DNA from: Micropterix aruncella
Lineage: Eukaryota > Arthropoda > Insecta > Lepidoptera > Micropterigidae
Reading direction: 5' to 3'
Length of the DNA stretch: 64,000 nt
Assembly: GCA_944548615.1 (NCBI GenBank)
Contig: OX155954.1
Span: forward strand, 3,143,335-3,207,334
The notes beneath the pieces were generated by a model. That model searched no databases, was not told the origin of the DNA, and worked only from the letters and a program-made list of their open reading frames with translations. This document shows positions 1-11,789 of the stretch, piece after piece (within the stretch, counting starts at the first letter, position 1; each line of letters opens with the position of its first letter). Made by a program: the position numbers and the translations under genes.

Positions 1-240
1 TTTAACACCAGTGTCCAAAAAAGTCTGTCCACCAAGTCTACAAAAAATATTTTTAATCGCATTCTTTCCCATTTCAATAAGGCTGGACTAATGCACAGCC
101 AACAATTTGGTTTTATAAAGGGCAGCTCTACAATAGACACCAGAGTAACTCTGATCAAGCATAAACAAACTTAGCACATGGGAGGGATCCCAGTATACAA
201 TCGGTGTATTCTGTAGCCTCTTGAAGGCATTTGTTTGAGT
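1..240 (+). pseudogene. LINE reverse transcriptase fragment
   Basis: Frame 1 reads from the window edge to a stop near 174 and contains the non-LTR reverse-transcriptase pattern 'QQFGFIKGSSTID', the conserved fingers motif of Jockey/CR1-type enzymes. Shortly after, in another frame, 'VFCSLLKAF' at about 210-240 resembles the next RT block (usually VFCDLSKAFD), with the catalytic aspartate not preserved. The fragment is therefore frameshifted and dead. The start lies outside the window. I infer a LINE remnant; the clade cannot be assigned from so little sequence. Confidence 0.65.
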
Positions 241-282
241 TGGGCTGCGAAAATATAATATACTATTATTGCCTTTTGACAT

Positions 283-2655
283 ATCCTATCATATTCGCTA
301 AAACCAAGTGACTATATTATTTTACTTTTTGGACATTAGACGTCAATGGTTTTTACAATAAATATTATTTATCGCGGATATTGTGTAATCCAGATATGGT
401 TACTCTTGCACAAAATATTATATAGGGTATTAGTAGGTATATAGAGTACGTATACCTACGAAAATAAAATTATTATATTGTTTGACGTATCAAGGGGGTA
501 TCCTGGTTTAGAGGCCTAAATTTTAGACTTTTTCTGAGTAGGATAAAAAAAAATACAATCCATTTTTTTTACAAAATGTTAATTGACGTTTCAAGAATCC
601 AAAAAAAAACCACAAAAAAATTATTTAAAGAGTTAAAGGCTAGTGAAGTGGGGGCTAGCGGAAAAAAGTGCGTCCAGGTTGACATGTTTCCAACCCTTGT
701 AGTGTTATAAAATAAAGAAAACCGAATAAATCTTGATTAGTAAGGATGGCTCGGACCATGGAAAAATAGATATTCTAGATATTCTTTTTTTCCGCAAAAT
801 GGCGACGATTTAAAAAAAATGCCACTGTTTTTTTTTTATATTAGATTTTTTTCTATTCAAAATCCATGCTCCCGGATATAGAGGGGTAAGCAAAGATGAT
901 TTCCTTCATCAATATATATGAGTAAACTTAAATGCACGACTCGTGGAAACCATCTATTCAGTTTGTTGAAGAAGACATTTTTGGGATTATGAATAAAATA
1001 CTTTTTTATATTTTATTTTGAGAGATCAGTCATCAGTCAGATCAGTGACAGCATGTGTCCGCGTGAGTTTAGAACGCCTTCTGTTGGTCTGTTTGAATAT
1101 TAAAACGCGCAAAATCGACGTTTGGAACTACCGGAGTGCCATTTACGAGTGGGCGTGCATATGGCGTGTTTCGTTGTAAACTCGCAGCTGTCAAGTGGGA
1201 TTGAAATTTCTAATACCCTTATATAATCAATGATATTACCAAACTTTTGCATGATTCCATCGCTACATCAATGTAAGTAACGAGAGTCTTTTAGGCAAAG
1301 AATTTAGAAGCCCTCAAGTCGCGCAAAGCAGGTCTTTATTTCCATACTTTTAGGCTTGGTTTGGGTGTTCAAGGTTTCAGATATTTCGACCTGGCGCCCT
1401 ACTCGCCGATCAAGAGTGATGCCGAAGCTCCTATACTTCTCACCAGGCGAGACGCTATCGAACCGGCTTCCTCACCTTCTTTCTGAACCAGATGGACCGC
1501 TGCTCAATACAAGCCTACAAATCAATTAAATCGTACGCCCAGGCCATGTACCTGGCCTATCTTTCATTTTCTTCACATTACCTAACAAGCACGATTGCGT
1601 GCCTGAATTTGCTGATGACTTCAGTTCGCGATATTGGAGGGAAGGGGGCAATGTTGCAAATTTAGGTGACACCCGAAATTAGTCGTATTTTAGCTGCTTC
1701 CGCTAACCCTATTTTGCGAGGCTGATTAGGTAACCTCGATTTCACTGTTAGGTGCTGAAAATTAGAACTAAAGTATCAAATAGTGACACTGAAGTCCAAC
1801 CGTTTATTATTCATACCGACATGAGAAATCAAGTATGTATTTAAGATTTTTAAAAATAAAATTAATGATTTACCCGGCATTAATGTACAAGACAAAATAC
1901 GAAAAAAAGATTAACCAATGGTAGGTCAGTGTCACCATGTGTTACGAAAGACAGAGAGGCTTATTCTTTTTATTACAACCTAACATAGTTATTGTTTATT
2001 GTCATGCGTACCGATTTTAATAATAATAATAATTATTATTATTATTATATTTGTACCTTTTAGGACATTTTTTGTTTTTATTTATCATTGACTATCAATT
2101 CTGCTTGATTATATTTTATTTCCATAAATATTTCTATAAAATTTGATAATTTTGAATTATTTCCTGTTTGTACATGTATTAGATTGATTTTTGGAATTGT
2201 AATTATATTATCGTAGTCTTGATAATATAATTGGTTTCATGTAAGTTTTCAATTTTGTATTATTTTTATTTTATTATTAGGCAGTATTCGATTAAACATA
2301 AAAGAGCCTATCTTAGTGCAGACGTCTAAGTAATCCAGTTTGTTATTTTACATCTGTAATTATGATTTTTGAAACATTAAAGGATATGTTGATTTGATTT
2401 GAAAATTTTAAATTTCAATAGCAATTTCAATTTCAAACATTTACCGGACTTTTACCATTGAGCAATGGTAAAACATAGCTGTTTGCAATATCACATGGTA
2501 AACGGCGGAAAAATTTGATTTAATTATTTGATTTCGGACATATATTAGTAACAGCCTTCAGTAAATCTTAGGTTTTACCGGTAAACTCTAGATTTGCAGT
2601 TCTTCGAACTTTTCAGTAACATATATTTATTGTTCTGATGCATTAAAAATGACAT
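283..2655. other. AT-rich stretch without a recognisable gene
   Basis: No coding potential is seen on either strand. The segment holds poly-A/T tracts, an ATT/TAA microsatellite near 2020-2050, and a likely LINE 3-prime tail at about 2370-2400 (TTGATTTGATTT repeats). The part at about 1060-1205 resembles 51285-51410: both carry 'TTTAGAACGC', 'GTTTGGAACTA' and 'GTTTCGT' in the same order, so a diverged dispersed repeat is present. Confidence 0.5.
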
Positions 2656-2729
2656 ATTGTCAGCAGAGGCGGCTCGTGAATATTTTTTATGGGTGTGCAA
2701 TAAAAAAAACAGGATATAATTACTTACAT

Positions 2730-4160
2730 TTATTTGTAAATAAAATCCATTCGCCGGTCTTTTTGTCCAGCGAAAACATCTATCACTTTCTTGTGAAAGT
2801 CTGAGATGGAATTAATTAAGCTTTTTTCTATGCTTATCATACACAATGCATTCAGACGATCTTGTGCAATAGTATTGCGTGAAAACGTTTTGACTTTATT
2901 TAACGTCGAAAAACAGCGCTCACTTTCTACTGACGTCATAGGAATGGTACAAATAATTTTTAGCAGTTTCATGCTTTCAGCAAATACGGATTCTAATGCA
3001 AATTCCATAAAATGTTGAAGTAAAGCAACGGCGCCGTCAGCGTTGTGAAAATCTTCTCTGCTATAAATGACTAATAGCTCATTTTTCAGTTTAGTTTTTT
3101 CCAGGAAATCATACGTGTTTACCACTTTCTTAAAATCATCATCCGGAAAACTCTTATTGTAGTCTAAAAATTTGTCAGTGTAAAACAATTTGGACGCCAA
3201 TAAATGGTCTGTATGAACAAATCTGTCTTTTATCTGCATTCGTAATATGTCACACACTTCTTTTCTCATAGCTGAATGATTCACGTTATCAGGCCGACGT
3301 TTTTTCTTAGGCGAAGGCGGTGGAACAGCATCACGTAATTCATTGACGACCTTTTCAAATTTAGTGACTTCTTTCATAATTTTAATTGAGTCAAGGGATC
3401 GAGACTGCAAACACTTGAACAGCATTTCACAGTGGGGCATGAGCGTCGCGAAAGCGAAAAAGTTTAGCCAATATAAAAAATTGTCTTCATTTAAATATGA
3501 AAGGAGCATTTGAGCTTGATTAAATGTTTTTGGGTCACTGTTACGACTGTCCATTATTGCTTGCATACACTCTTTCAGGGGCTCTAAGTTATCGTATAAA
3601 ACTTTTACTGTACGTGTATTATAATTCCATCTTGTCTGTGGAGCGGCAGGTATTCTTTTGTGGACGATTTCTTTTAAAAATTCGGATCTTTTCGGCGATC
3701 GCGTGAAAAACGATGGAAATGCATGCAAATTGCAAAAGAAGCTTCGTACTGTGTGGTTAATCGATGCACATTTTTCTAAAATTAAATTGAGTTGATGCGC
3801 GTAACAATGTACATAATAAGCATATGGGTAGATATTTCTAATAATCTTTTGGACGCCATTTGTACTTCCACTCATGACGGCAGCTCCGTCGTAGCTCTGT
3901 CCAAATATTTTTTTTTTATCAATATTTAAAGAATCAAGCTCTTTCATGATTTCAGCCGCTATTACTTCTGATGTATAACCCTTAGGTTGTAAAAATTTCA
4001 AAAATCGTTCGTAAATTTTACCATCATGTATATACCTTATAATAAACACCAGCTGTTGAATAGTAGAACAATCAGTTGATTCGTCTGCCTGAATTGCAAC
4101 AAAATCTGCATTTTTTATTTGTATCTGTATTTCACATCTGCAAAACTTCATAAATAGCAT
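2730..4160 (-). pseudogene. hAT transposase, catalytic and dimerisation part
   Basis: The 476-residue frame holds the RNase-H-like catalytic region, starting with 'FVAIQADESTD' (first catalytic aspartate region) and continuing with 'IFGQSYDGAAVMSG' and 'YYVHCYAHQLNLIL', all characteristic of this hAT group. Residues about 395-445 ('TSVESERCFSTLNKVKTFSRN...DRLNALCMIS') are the C-terminal hAT dimerisation domain. A basic stretch 'PPPSPKKKRRP' in the middle could be a nuclear localisation signal. Apart from the frameshift separating it from the zinc-finger part the frame is open to its end, so the copy decayed recently. It is not a host ZMYM gene because it lies between matched inverted repeats with a TSD. 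Confidence 0.9.
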
Positions 4161-4854
4161 CCAAAATATCGTTTTGAATTGATTTAGACGTACCTTTAAA
4201 AACAGAACTGCTTGATAAGTGCTGCTTCATGGCCAAATCGATCTCTGACACAAAATCAACCAAGCCTCTATATATTCCGGGATTCAGAGATTCCGTAGAT
4301 TCATCGTGTCCCCGTAATGCAATTTGGAATGCACCACAGAATACCACGCAATCTATTAAGCGACGTAAAATATATCGATTTTCATCAACACGCTCATTGA
4401 ACTCTCGAATAGATTTTCGATAAGCAGAATCGAGCGCCTTTCGAATATCTTGTCGCCCGATAGATGCCAATTGCACTTCATTTAACATATGAAATCGAGA
4501 TTGCGAATGTTTTTTCACTTTAATTGAAAGATGCGCTAAATCTTGAACACCAGTTTCTGTCCATACAGTCTCGGCACCACCGCCCGCGCCGGCTCCAAAC
4601 ACAAGACATGGAAAACAAAACAATTTGTTCGTTTCTTCACACCCACATAACCACGGTGTTTTGGTATACTGCTCAGGTTTGAAAACACGTGTATAAGTTT
4701 TAGATTTTGTACTACACGTTTGTGTTAGCGTTATTTCAGGACGCGGTCGCCCCTTTGATTTTAGTTCGAGACGCACTTCTAAAGTCTTTTCACAGTTTTT
4801 TATGTACGACACACTGTATTGTTCCATTGTTACCGCCAAATAACATGCAAACAA
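4132..4854 (-). pseudogene. hAT transposase, N-terminal part (TTF/ZMYM-type zinc finger)
   Basis: This 240-residue reading frame matches the N-terminus of the ZMYM1-like hAT transposases common in animal genomes. Around residues 65-90 is the 'KTPWLCGCEETNKLFCFPCLVF' region (a Cys-rich TTF-type zinc finger), followed by 'W...G..DL.HL..K...H..S..H', the usual continuation that contributes metal-binding histidines. It would bind the transposon ends. The frame stops at 4132 just where the catalytic part begins in another frame. The A4 run at 4142-4145 (T4 in the coding sense) is the probable slip: losing one T restores continuity into the downstream frame. The start may be at 4854 or at the second methionine near 4827. 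Confidence 0.85.
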
Positions 4855-5339
4855 GCTATTTTTCTAATTATTTACAGTCAAACAGTGCCAAAATTCGATA
4901 TTGCCTCGCGCGCGAGTGTCAATTATTGACACTGACTGACATTTAATTTTGTTTACGTTCGGCAACAGTATGAACGTAGCCGCACTGGCTACGTCCCGGT
5001 GGGAGCGAGATAGCGAGCCGAGAGCGCATGCGCGTTGTTCACCCGTTGGAGCGGCGCTCTTAATACTGCTAAATTTCGATACAAAATCTTTTGTTTCACG
5101 TGCAGGAGATTGTCGATTTTTCTCTTTCGCACTCGTTACATTCAGTGCTGTTTGTTGTACTGAACATTGGTTCATAGGAGCGTATTCGCTGGCGCTCCAC
5201 TTAGTCGGTCGGATTATTGTTCCTAGCGATGGATTATTTTAAAAAAAGTGTACAGGGTAATTATTGATTTAATTGCTTCAATTTTTGTGGGAGTGCACCG
5301 CACCAGCGCTCCTTAGGACGAGCCGTCACTGATTGTCAG

Positions 5340-6501
5340 GATATATAGAGAAAAAATATGAATTGTGTGAAAACAAAATTATAATAAAATAGTATGTAAT
5401 TATTTTTATTTTAATAACAATTGCTTTTAATAAAAAAACGGTTGTCGCTCCAAGACTTTCCCGGCAATTAGCCAAGGACGTCATATCATTCAATTTAAAA
5501 ATCGAATCTCAAGCGCGCATCGCCGTACGATTCGATGTTAAAAAATCGAATTCCGAGCGAGCGACACAATGCAATAAAGATTTAAATTTCAAACGTACGT
5601 CGCGCGATATCAAAACGCCCGACGTCGAAAATGTAAATATTTGATTCCTCCATACATTTGTATGGCTTTATACGAGAGATTCCAACCAAATTTTCACATC
5701 GTGATTTCGGTACAACAATCTGTGTACCAAATTTCAAGTGTCTAATATTTCGAGATTAAAGTATGACTAGCGCGCCCCTGGTGGACCGGTTTCAAGCTCA
5801 ATCTTTTCAACTCTTGCCATGACCGAATGATGCCTGCATGCCAAATTTCAGCTCAATCGAATGAAGCGTTTGGGCGGTATCGTGGAGGAATACACAGACA
5901 CAGACACATATCGTGGAGGAATACACAGAATACTTCAGTCTGTCTGTGTCGGTCTTAATCATCTCAGGGAAGCTCAAAATGGATATTTCCGTCTTCACCT
6001 CTATATTTTTTTAGCGCGTTCACAATACTTTTCCTCTTGGTTGGTTGGTGGGCTGGGAAAGTAAAAAACACATTCTAAAATTTGGCGTAGATGCTAAATT
6101 AAATGCCAAATTGTCCAAAAATCGGTTGAATAGAGAAGAAGTTATAATAGTTTTACTCTTTCCTGAAAATTTGGCCCTCTGACTTTCTTGAATATAGGTT
6201 TTAAGTATAAATTTAACATAATATTCGACATTACTAAAATGTGAAAAATTGCAAAAATACAAGAAAAACGATCAGTTGGCAATAACAAAACACTGGCAAC
6301 TTGTTGAACGCTCGTGTGCCAAGACATCTGAGGACATCAGGGGAAGAACGATGAGGGTTATGTTTTTGTGTAACTGAGAAAAACGACTTTAAAGATTTGA
6401 GGCAAGGATACAAAGTTGTTTTTGATCAGAAGTCATATGTTATTTTAGTATTATTTGACATCATATTTAGTTAGGGTTGATATAATTGTTTAAGAACCTT
6501 A
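5340..6501. other. Gene-free stretch with one dispersed repeat copy
   Basis: No gene is seen. The part 5640-5910 is a minus-oriented copy of the repeat also found at 14510-14790 and 35050-35300. The remainder is AT-rich, with a duplicated 'TATCGTGGAGGAATACACAGA' motif around 5878-5930. Confidence 0.5.
5640..5960 (-). repeat. Dispersed 'CCAAACGCTTCAT' repeat, copy 1
   Basis: Read on the minus strand this begins with a GTGTGT/GTGTCT-rich leader, then 'CCAAACGCTTCAT', 'GAGCTGAAATTTGG', a 'GCATGCAGGCATCA' block and 'TCTCGAAATATTAGACACTTGAAATTTGGT'. The same order occurs at 14510-14790 and 35050-35300. The family is unclassified; a degenerate GT microsatellite marks one end in every copy. Confidence 0.75.
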
Positions 6502-7598
6502 TAGTATGTCAGTGGCGGTCTCTTCATATAAGCCGAAAAGCCTGGCTTGCCTATAATTCCAAATTAACAATTAAATAAATGAATAACACAATTCGTAAAA
6601 AAACAACTAAACAATTTTTTTTGCTAGCGCTCCTACTGCTATCTAGCGCGAACAGCTCGCTCCACGCGAGAAAAAATCTGTTATCGACAGGGTGCGATAA
6701 TTATAGACAGGGCGCGATTGCTGTCTCGCTCGCACATTATGGGCTTTCAATGCGGCTTTCAAAATCAGTGTTCCTCTCATTCGCACCTGTGGCAAATTAC
6801 GCTAAACAATATATGTGTATATACAACTTTTGTATCGGGAGCTAAGCCGGGCTTGCTTAGCCATGACGTTGAATGCGAACTGCGAATGCGAACGTGTCAA
6901 CAGAAAGCGCGACTTCATTATAATTAGTTTGGATTGCAATGTGCGAGTGACGTCGGGCTAATTTTTTATTGTGTAATTTCAATTGATTTGTGGTTTTAGT
7001 GCCTGATAAAAAAATGGAGGAAATTGTCCTTTGTGGTCAGTAATGTATTCTTATTACTTTGTTTTCTGACATATGTGACAACCCGCAGGACTAAGACGGG
7101 GATACGGTTTTAGCAGCGAAGAATTTTAAAAACTCGATGCGATCATTCCATTTAAATTTTTTCACCTTGTTTTCCGCCGAATTTTTAAAAAACTGAGCGT
7201 TTGTACAACATTCTTCAAAAATCACAAGTCGATGTGGGTTATAGGAATTAAGAAAGGAAAACAAAATAAAGGAATTTCAGACTTGGTTACGTGTTGAATT
7301 TCAATATGAATTTGATCAAATTTATGAAAACAATCTTTAAAATAACTCAGCACCTCGTTTGAGACGCAACGTACGCTGTGCTCATACTGAATACAAACGA
7401 CTTTTTGTCCAGGTAATTAATTGACAACATATTTTGCGAAATTGACGATCGATATTCGCAAATTTTCAAATTGAAATTTTTCCAACTCTTCAACAACAAA
7501 CTATACGAGAAATACCGTTTAGATTTTCCTACAAAGGCATTAGATTCATTATTTGACATTTATGCAAACCATTTTGACAGAAGGTTTTAAAGAACCAA

Positions 7599-7847
7599 AT
7601 GATTTGTTTGTACTCCTCTCTTGAATTGAAAGATTGCAATGTTTTTGAACGAATTAGTCAGAATAGCCTCGAAGACACCTTTCCCCAATTGTTGAAGTTA
7701 GCGTATCTTGTCGTCACTATTCCTGCTACAAGTGCTTCCGCAGAACGTGCATTCTCATCTCTTAAGCTTATTCATACTTACCTAAGAAATACACAGGGTC
7801 AGGAACGTCTATCTGAGTTATGGTTGCTATTGAAAAACAGTTGTTAA
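7599..7847 (+). pseudogene. hAT dimerisation-domain remnant
   Basis: An 82-residue open stretch contains 'LVVTIPATSASAERAFSSLKLIHTYLRN..GQERLSELWLL', the signature of the hAT C-terminal dimerisation domain. The 3-prime portion continues after a stop as further degenerate coding sequence. Upstream, between about 7080 and 7600, plus-strand translation gives transposase-like words broken by many stop codons. The catalytic domain is therefore lost. It differs from the hAT at 2664-5331 in end sequence and domain sequence, so it belongs to another hAT lineage. Confidence 0.85.
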
Positions 7848-8092
7848 AAGAATTAAAGCGTTCGCCATCATTTTACTCAGACGTAATAAAATCATTTTTG
7901 AAAAAAGGTAGACGCTTCGATTTAGAATATAAACGATGAAAATATGCCAGCGTGAGTTTCATTCCCATGGCTAGCTTTCTAAGGGTCACTTATTTTACTT
8001 TTTGTTCACTTTTTTATAAAATAGTCTTACAGCTCATACAAGCAAGGGTCAACTTATCAACTCAAGCAAGGGTCAACTCAAGCAAATAAAAT

Positions 8093-8412
8093 GGCTTTTC
8101 TAAGGGGCTCTCTAGACGAAAAAGCATGCTTGACAAGCTTCGCGTCGCGGACAGGGAGGGGATCGTAAAACCGCAGGAAATATACAAATATTTTTTTGTA
8201 ATATTTACCAAAAATGCATAATTTTGTAGTTTATACCAGGGAGTCACGTTAATTAGAAGTAATTGATTGATGAATGACGTGACTGGCATTTTTGATAAAT
8301 ATTTTTAAAAAATGCATATTTTCTGCGGTTTACGATCCCCTCCCAGCCCGCGACGCGATTTTTGACAAGCATGCTTGATCGTCTAGCTAGAGAGTCCTTT
8401 AAAGCCACTAGA
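8093..8412. mobile_element. Foldback MITE nested in the hAT remnant
   Basis: The two ends are long imperfect inverted repeats. The left arm has 'CTCTCTAG..ACGA..AAGCATGCTTGACAA..CGCGTCGCGG..GGGAGGGGATCGTAAA', and the right arm carries the reverse complement with a few substitutions and small insertions, finishing in CTAGAGAG. Arms are roughly 85-95 bp around a 130-bp AT-rich centre. No coding region is present, so a non-autonomous DNA transposon is the natural reading. The exact edges and a TSD are uncertain. Confidence 0.75.
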
Positions 8413-8630
8413 GGTATGCGACTGCTGATAAGTATATGTTAAATTCTGTCTTGCAGTAGCATGCCTTCAGTGTGCTTTATTGAATGTACGACCCAAGCAG
8501 TAAATTTCAAACTGAAGATTAAAGAGTAAAGAGGTACCACTTTTTTACTATAAAAAGCGTAAAAAAAAACACAAAGAGGTATGTCGGGCTTGCCCTATTT
8601 ACGAACCCTGGGCACGCCACTGTAGTATGT

Positions 8631-9735
8631 GTATATAATACATCAGTATTCCCCACAATCGATTCAATTCTCATCGTTTTTCCCCAACATGCTATATCAA
8701 AAATGTCCATTTTTGCCATAATATTTCCTATTTCCATCATCAATATTTCCTATTCGATTTTGCCATAATTTTCTTATGGGTACAACGCACATTTCCTCAT
8801 ACTCAGTTTAAAGTGAAGAAAAATGGTACATTCATCGTTCTTCCCCTGGTGTCCTAATCTATTTTATTGCCTATGAGAAACGTTGAATAGAAACACAGAC
8901 ATTATCTCTAGAGTGTAGGGGCTCAATATATCTGCTGATGATGTGACGCAATGCACCGGGAGCAAGTCGTTATGCCTCGCGAAATAACTGCCGAGCTGCA
9001 CTGAATTTTGACTATTAAAGTCAGTAGTTAATTCATATATATGTATTAAAACGTGAAACAAACAACTCTCACGAGTGAGGTGCTCGTTAAAATGCGCATT
9101 GTTTGCTGAATGACAAGCAAACGAGCGAATATTATAGAGTTGATAGGGAGGTGTGGTAATTATTATTGTTACTTTTTTTTAATTTAGCACAAGGTTAACG
9201 AAAAGGAGCGTGAGATGCGTAAAGCCATAAGCAAAAATTACAACCATTAAAAAAATCACACAGTTGTGAGATTCATTGATTCGATTCAGTTGGTTTTCTT
9301 CATCTCTTGCTTCCTTTCTGACTCTGCCAGTTGCTGCGTATGTTTTATATTCGTTTTCTTCAAGCTATAGAATATTATGAAATCTAAGACTGTCGCGGTT
9401 ATTGGACATCATAAAATAATTAAAAGGCAATCACTAATTCCGGATAGGATGAAACCTGTCAATGATGCCTTAAGAAAAATAGTTGCAGAAAATGACACGC
9501 ACACGAGCTAATACAGATAAAACTCAGAAACCAAACAGATGACGAGCATTTTTACCGTATGATTGTTTCGTTCGGTTTGTTATCATAAGACAACCTCTTA
9601 CATTCAACCCTACTATGAATTGTTTATATGTATGTGTGCGTGTAACGGGTGTGTAAATGTGTGTCTTGTTATCGCATTCGATCGACAGAATTTAAATGCG
9701 TTTCCGTTAATTTTATCCCAACGGAAAATAGTGAC
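8631..9735. other. Gene-free interval
   Basis: Nothing recognisable is coded on either strand. The sequence is AT-rich with a short T-run near 9170. No terminal repeats or tandem structure were noticed. Confidence 0.4.
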
Positions 9736-9806
9736 ACAGCCGAGAATTGAACATGGAAATTTACAATGTAAGATCATGCGACCACCACTACGCCACCGAG
9801 CCGCGT
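9736..9806 (-). repeat. tRNA-derived SINE head (pol III box A and box B)
   Basis: On the minus strand the segment reads GGCTCGGTGGCGTAGTGGT, containing box A (TGGCGTAGTGGT, positions 9784-9795) and, 32 nt further on, box B (GTTCAATTC, positions 9744-9752). Spacing and order fit a tRNA-related pol III promoter, but a clean cloverleaf is not preserved and no mature tRNA end is seen. I read it as the 5-prime end of a SINE on the minus strand, with the body running towards about 9550. The overlapping reading frames on both strands are not convincing genes. Confidence 0.6.
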
Positions 9807-10560
9807 TCGTCAAGGGCGCGACAGATCTAAAAAGTAAGATACTAAACAAATTCGATATAAGGACCTTCAAACAGACCCAAAATACAGCGCGATCTCTGAG
9901 GCCTGTAAAGGTTGTAATACAACAGCAAACCAAGGACTAAGGGTGTGTATAAAATCGTTTGCAGCTGTGGGTTAGCTTACATCAAGCGAACGAAACGGCC
10001 ATCGTCACTCGACTGATGTAATGTAAAACATCAAGGCGGATAGAAAGGTTCAACGAGAAAACTCGGCGACCTGCGAATAAATATTAGATAGCGGAACGAA
10101 CTGCTGGATGGATTTTTCAAAATCCTTTTGTGCTATCCAGAAAACAACAAAACTATCTCCAGTTTACCCCGGACAACGGCGGTTGCAACATCGCCGAAAC
10201 GTCTGATGCCACACACTTCATGCCGTAAATTCGTTTTTATCTTATTTATAATGTAAAACAACCGCGATAGTCTTCGATGTCAAACAATAAAACTTTATTT
10301 CCCCCGTACGATAAGGAAAGCCACAGAAATAAGAGCACCAAACTTCAAAAGAGACAACGGCTTTAAACTCCCTACTACGTCGAACCCTCTTCTGAAAATG
10401 TTGTCAGCGACAATCGCCGAATGCAAAGCAGCAAAATGAGATACAGTGAGTCCTTGTGTGCACGGCGAAATTTGAAAACCAGTAACAGCAGCAGTATGCA
10501 GCAGAACAGCCAAAGAAAACGACAGCACTTTTCAGTATACCCTGGCTAACGCTGGTTCCT
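9807..10560. other. Interval with a LINE/PLE-type 3-prime motif, no gene
   Basis: At 10160-10215 'GGACAACGGCGGTTGCAACATCGCCGAAACGTCTGATGCCAC' (in two parts) matches diverged copies at 12372-12420 and, inverted, 41930-41975. The motif resembles a sequence often found near the ends of retroelement copies in insects; the parent element is not identified. A 77-residue minus-strand reading frame at 10295-10528 is hydrophobic at its start but matches no family I recognise. Confidence 0.45.
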
Positions 10561-11450
10561 TTTTGTTCCTAATGATTCCGTGCAGCTTGGGCCTGATGGT
10601 CTGTTTGTGATTCTTTGTGGCATTAGAGGTGTCAACTACAACGGGCGAACCCGTCACCGCAGGAAGTTTTAACGATAATGATCGTTCTATCTCCCGTGAG
10701 GTGAGCGTAGAAGACTTAGAGACGAATACAAACCTACTATCTAGCTAAGACAACATGACTGTCAGAGGCCAACGCCTTACGGTGAGGCACCCCGAAAAGT
10801 ACCAGCGGGTAGCCTTGCTCCCTGACTACCAGTTTTGGAATGATGTCTCTGTCTGGAATTAACCTCCCGACTGGTTACAGGTTCGAAGTCGCTTGCGCGA
10901 CTTCTACCTGGCCGATATTCAGCGGTGATTTCTTGGGACTGTCCAACTCACGGTTCAGCTCCCATCCGGTAGCCTCCTCGAAGAGGGGTATAACCTGGCT
11001 GGAAAGGGTGGATATGAATTCTGCCTACCTCTGCAACCTACGTCTTAGACAGTTGGGTTCGGGAGTACAGATCCGGGGGAACACCGCGGGTAGAATTGGT
11101 TTGCACTTGCGCAATCCAGCGAATGGACGGGGGAGTCTGTAAATATACGTTTCCAAATCAGCAGGGGTAGTTTTGACCTGGCGTCATCTATCCGTAGAAA
11201 CGATCCGTTGGCCACCCGATCCCGTGTGATATTGCTGGGCAATGGGCGCCACGGATCCGCGACAAATTCGATCTGAATGACCGCTAACGTCAGGAAGAGG
11301 CAGCGCATGCGACCTCGAATCTGTAGCCAGACTGAATGACGGAGAAATTCATCCAAATCAAGTAGTAAGGGCGCAAGGTTGGCCCGCTGATTGCACTACC
11401 CAGTGCCTTACTGACTGTTGGCGTAGTTCAACTGTGGATTGTGTTTTTTG
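10561..11450. repeat. GC-rich repeat family, composite copy (inverted dimer)
   Basis: A plus-sense 5-prime part (10628-10930) starts GTGTCAACTACAACGGGCGAACCCGTCACC. It is followed by a longer minus-sense part (about 10940-11440), recognisable by the inverted 'GGTAGCCTCCTCGAAGAGG', 'CGACCTCGAATCTGTAGCCAGACTG' and 'CAGTGCCTTACTGACTGTTGGC' blocks. At 10570-10600 'TTCCGTGCAGCTTGGGCCTGATGG' is the 3-prime end in minus sense, shared with 38812-38840. No protein-coding region is supported. Confidence 0.75.
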
Positions 11451-11789
11451 TCCACAAAGTCTTGGTGTTCAATCCGCGGGAGACAAAATGGCAAGTGTCG
11501 TTATAACTATGTATATACATACATATGTATCTATTTATTATAATGACAATGTAGGTTATTATGTTGTCAATTATATTATTCGAAGTTGTATAAAAATATG
11601 TCTACTATGTAACAAACTATAACACAGATATCACTCCAGGACAGACTGTGGTGAGCTGATAAAATCCATCAAATCTGTACTTTCTTTATTTCGCAAAACA
11701 ATATTTAAGTGTCTGTTCGTTTCTATAATTTAAATTATGTCAACATTGTAAACTTTTATGTTGGATTTAAATAAATAAATAAAAAACTC

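Larger units (their letters stand above)
2664..5331 (-). mobile_element. Complete hAT transposon with perfect 8-bp TSD
   Basis: The left end is CAGAGGCGGCTCGTGA at 2664 and the right end is its imperfect inverse (CAGTGACGGCTCGTCC read on the minus strand, ending at 5331). Flanking copies of ATTGTCAG at 2656-2663 and 5332-5339 form a perfect 8-bp target-site duplication, the hAT hallmark. The 2668-bp element carries a minus-strand transposase at 2730-4854 and a roughly 475-bp upstream leader with no convincing further gene. Ends and TSD are seen directly; family assignment also rests on the transposase. Confidence 0.93.
6510..8622 (+). mobile_element. Second hAT element, decayed, perfect 8-bp TSD
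   Basis: The left end CAGTGGCGGTCTC (from 6510) and the right end CAGTGGCGTGCCC (minus strand, ending at 8622) share CAGTGGCG. TAGTATGT flanks both sides exactly (6502-6509 and 8623-8630), giving an 8-bp TSD. Inside, only the C-terminal hAT dimerisation domain (7640-7840) is recognisable; the upstream coding region is full of stops. A foldback MITE lies within it at about 8093-8412. The TSD being perfect despite heavy coding decay suggests the copy may have been inserted as a defective element (inference). Confidence 0.88.

Noticed and set aside
1370..1560. Mariner-like 'DLAPYSP' words
   Set aside because: The surrounding translation does not continue in a mariner pattern on either strand.
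9563..9940. Possible 125-residue protein
   Set aside because: It covers the box A/box B region of a SINE-like head and has no protein-family features.
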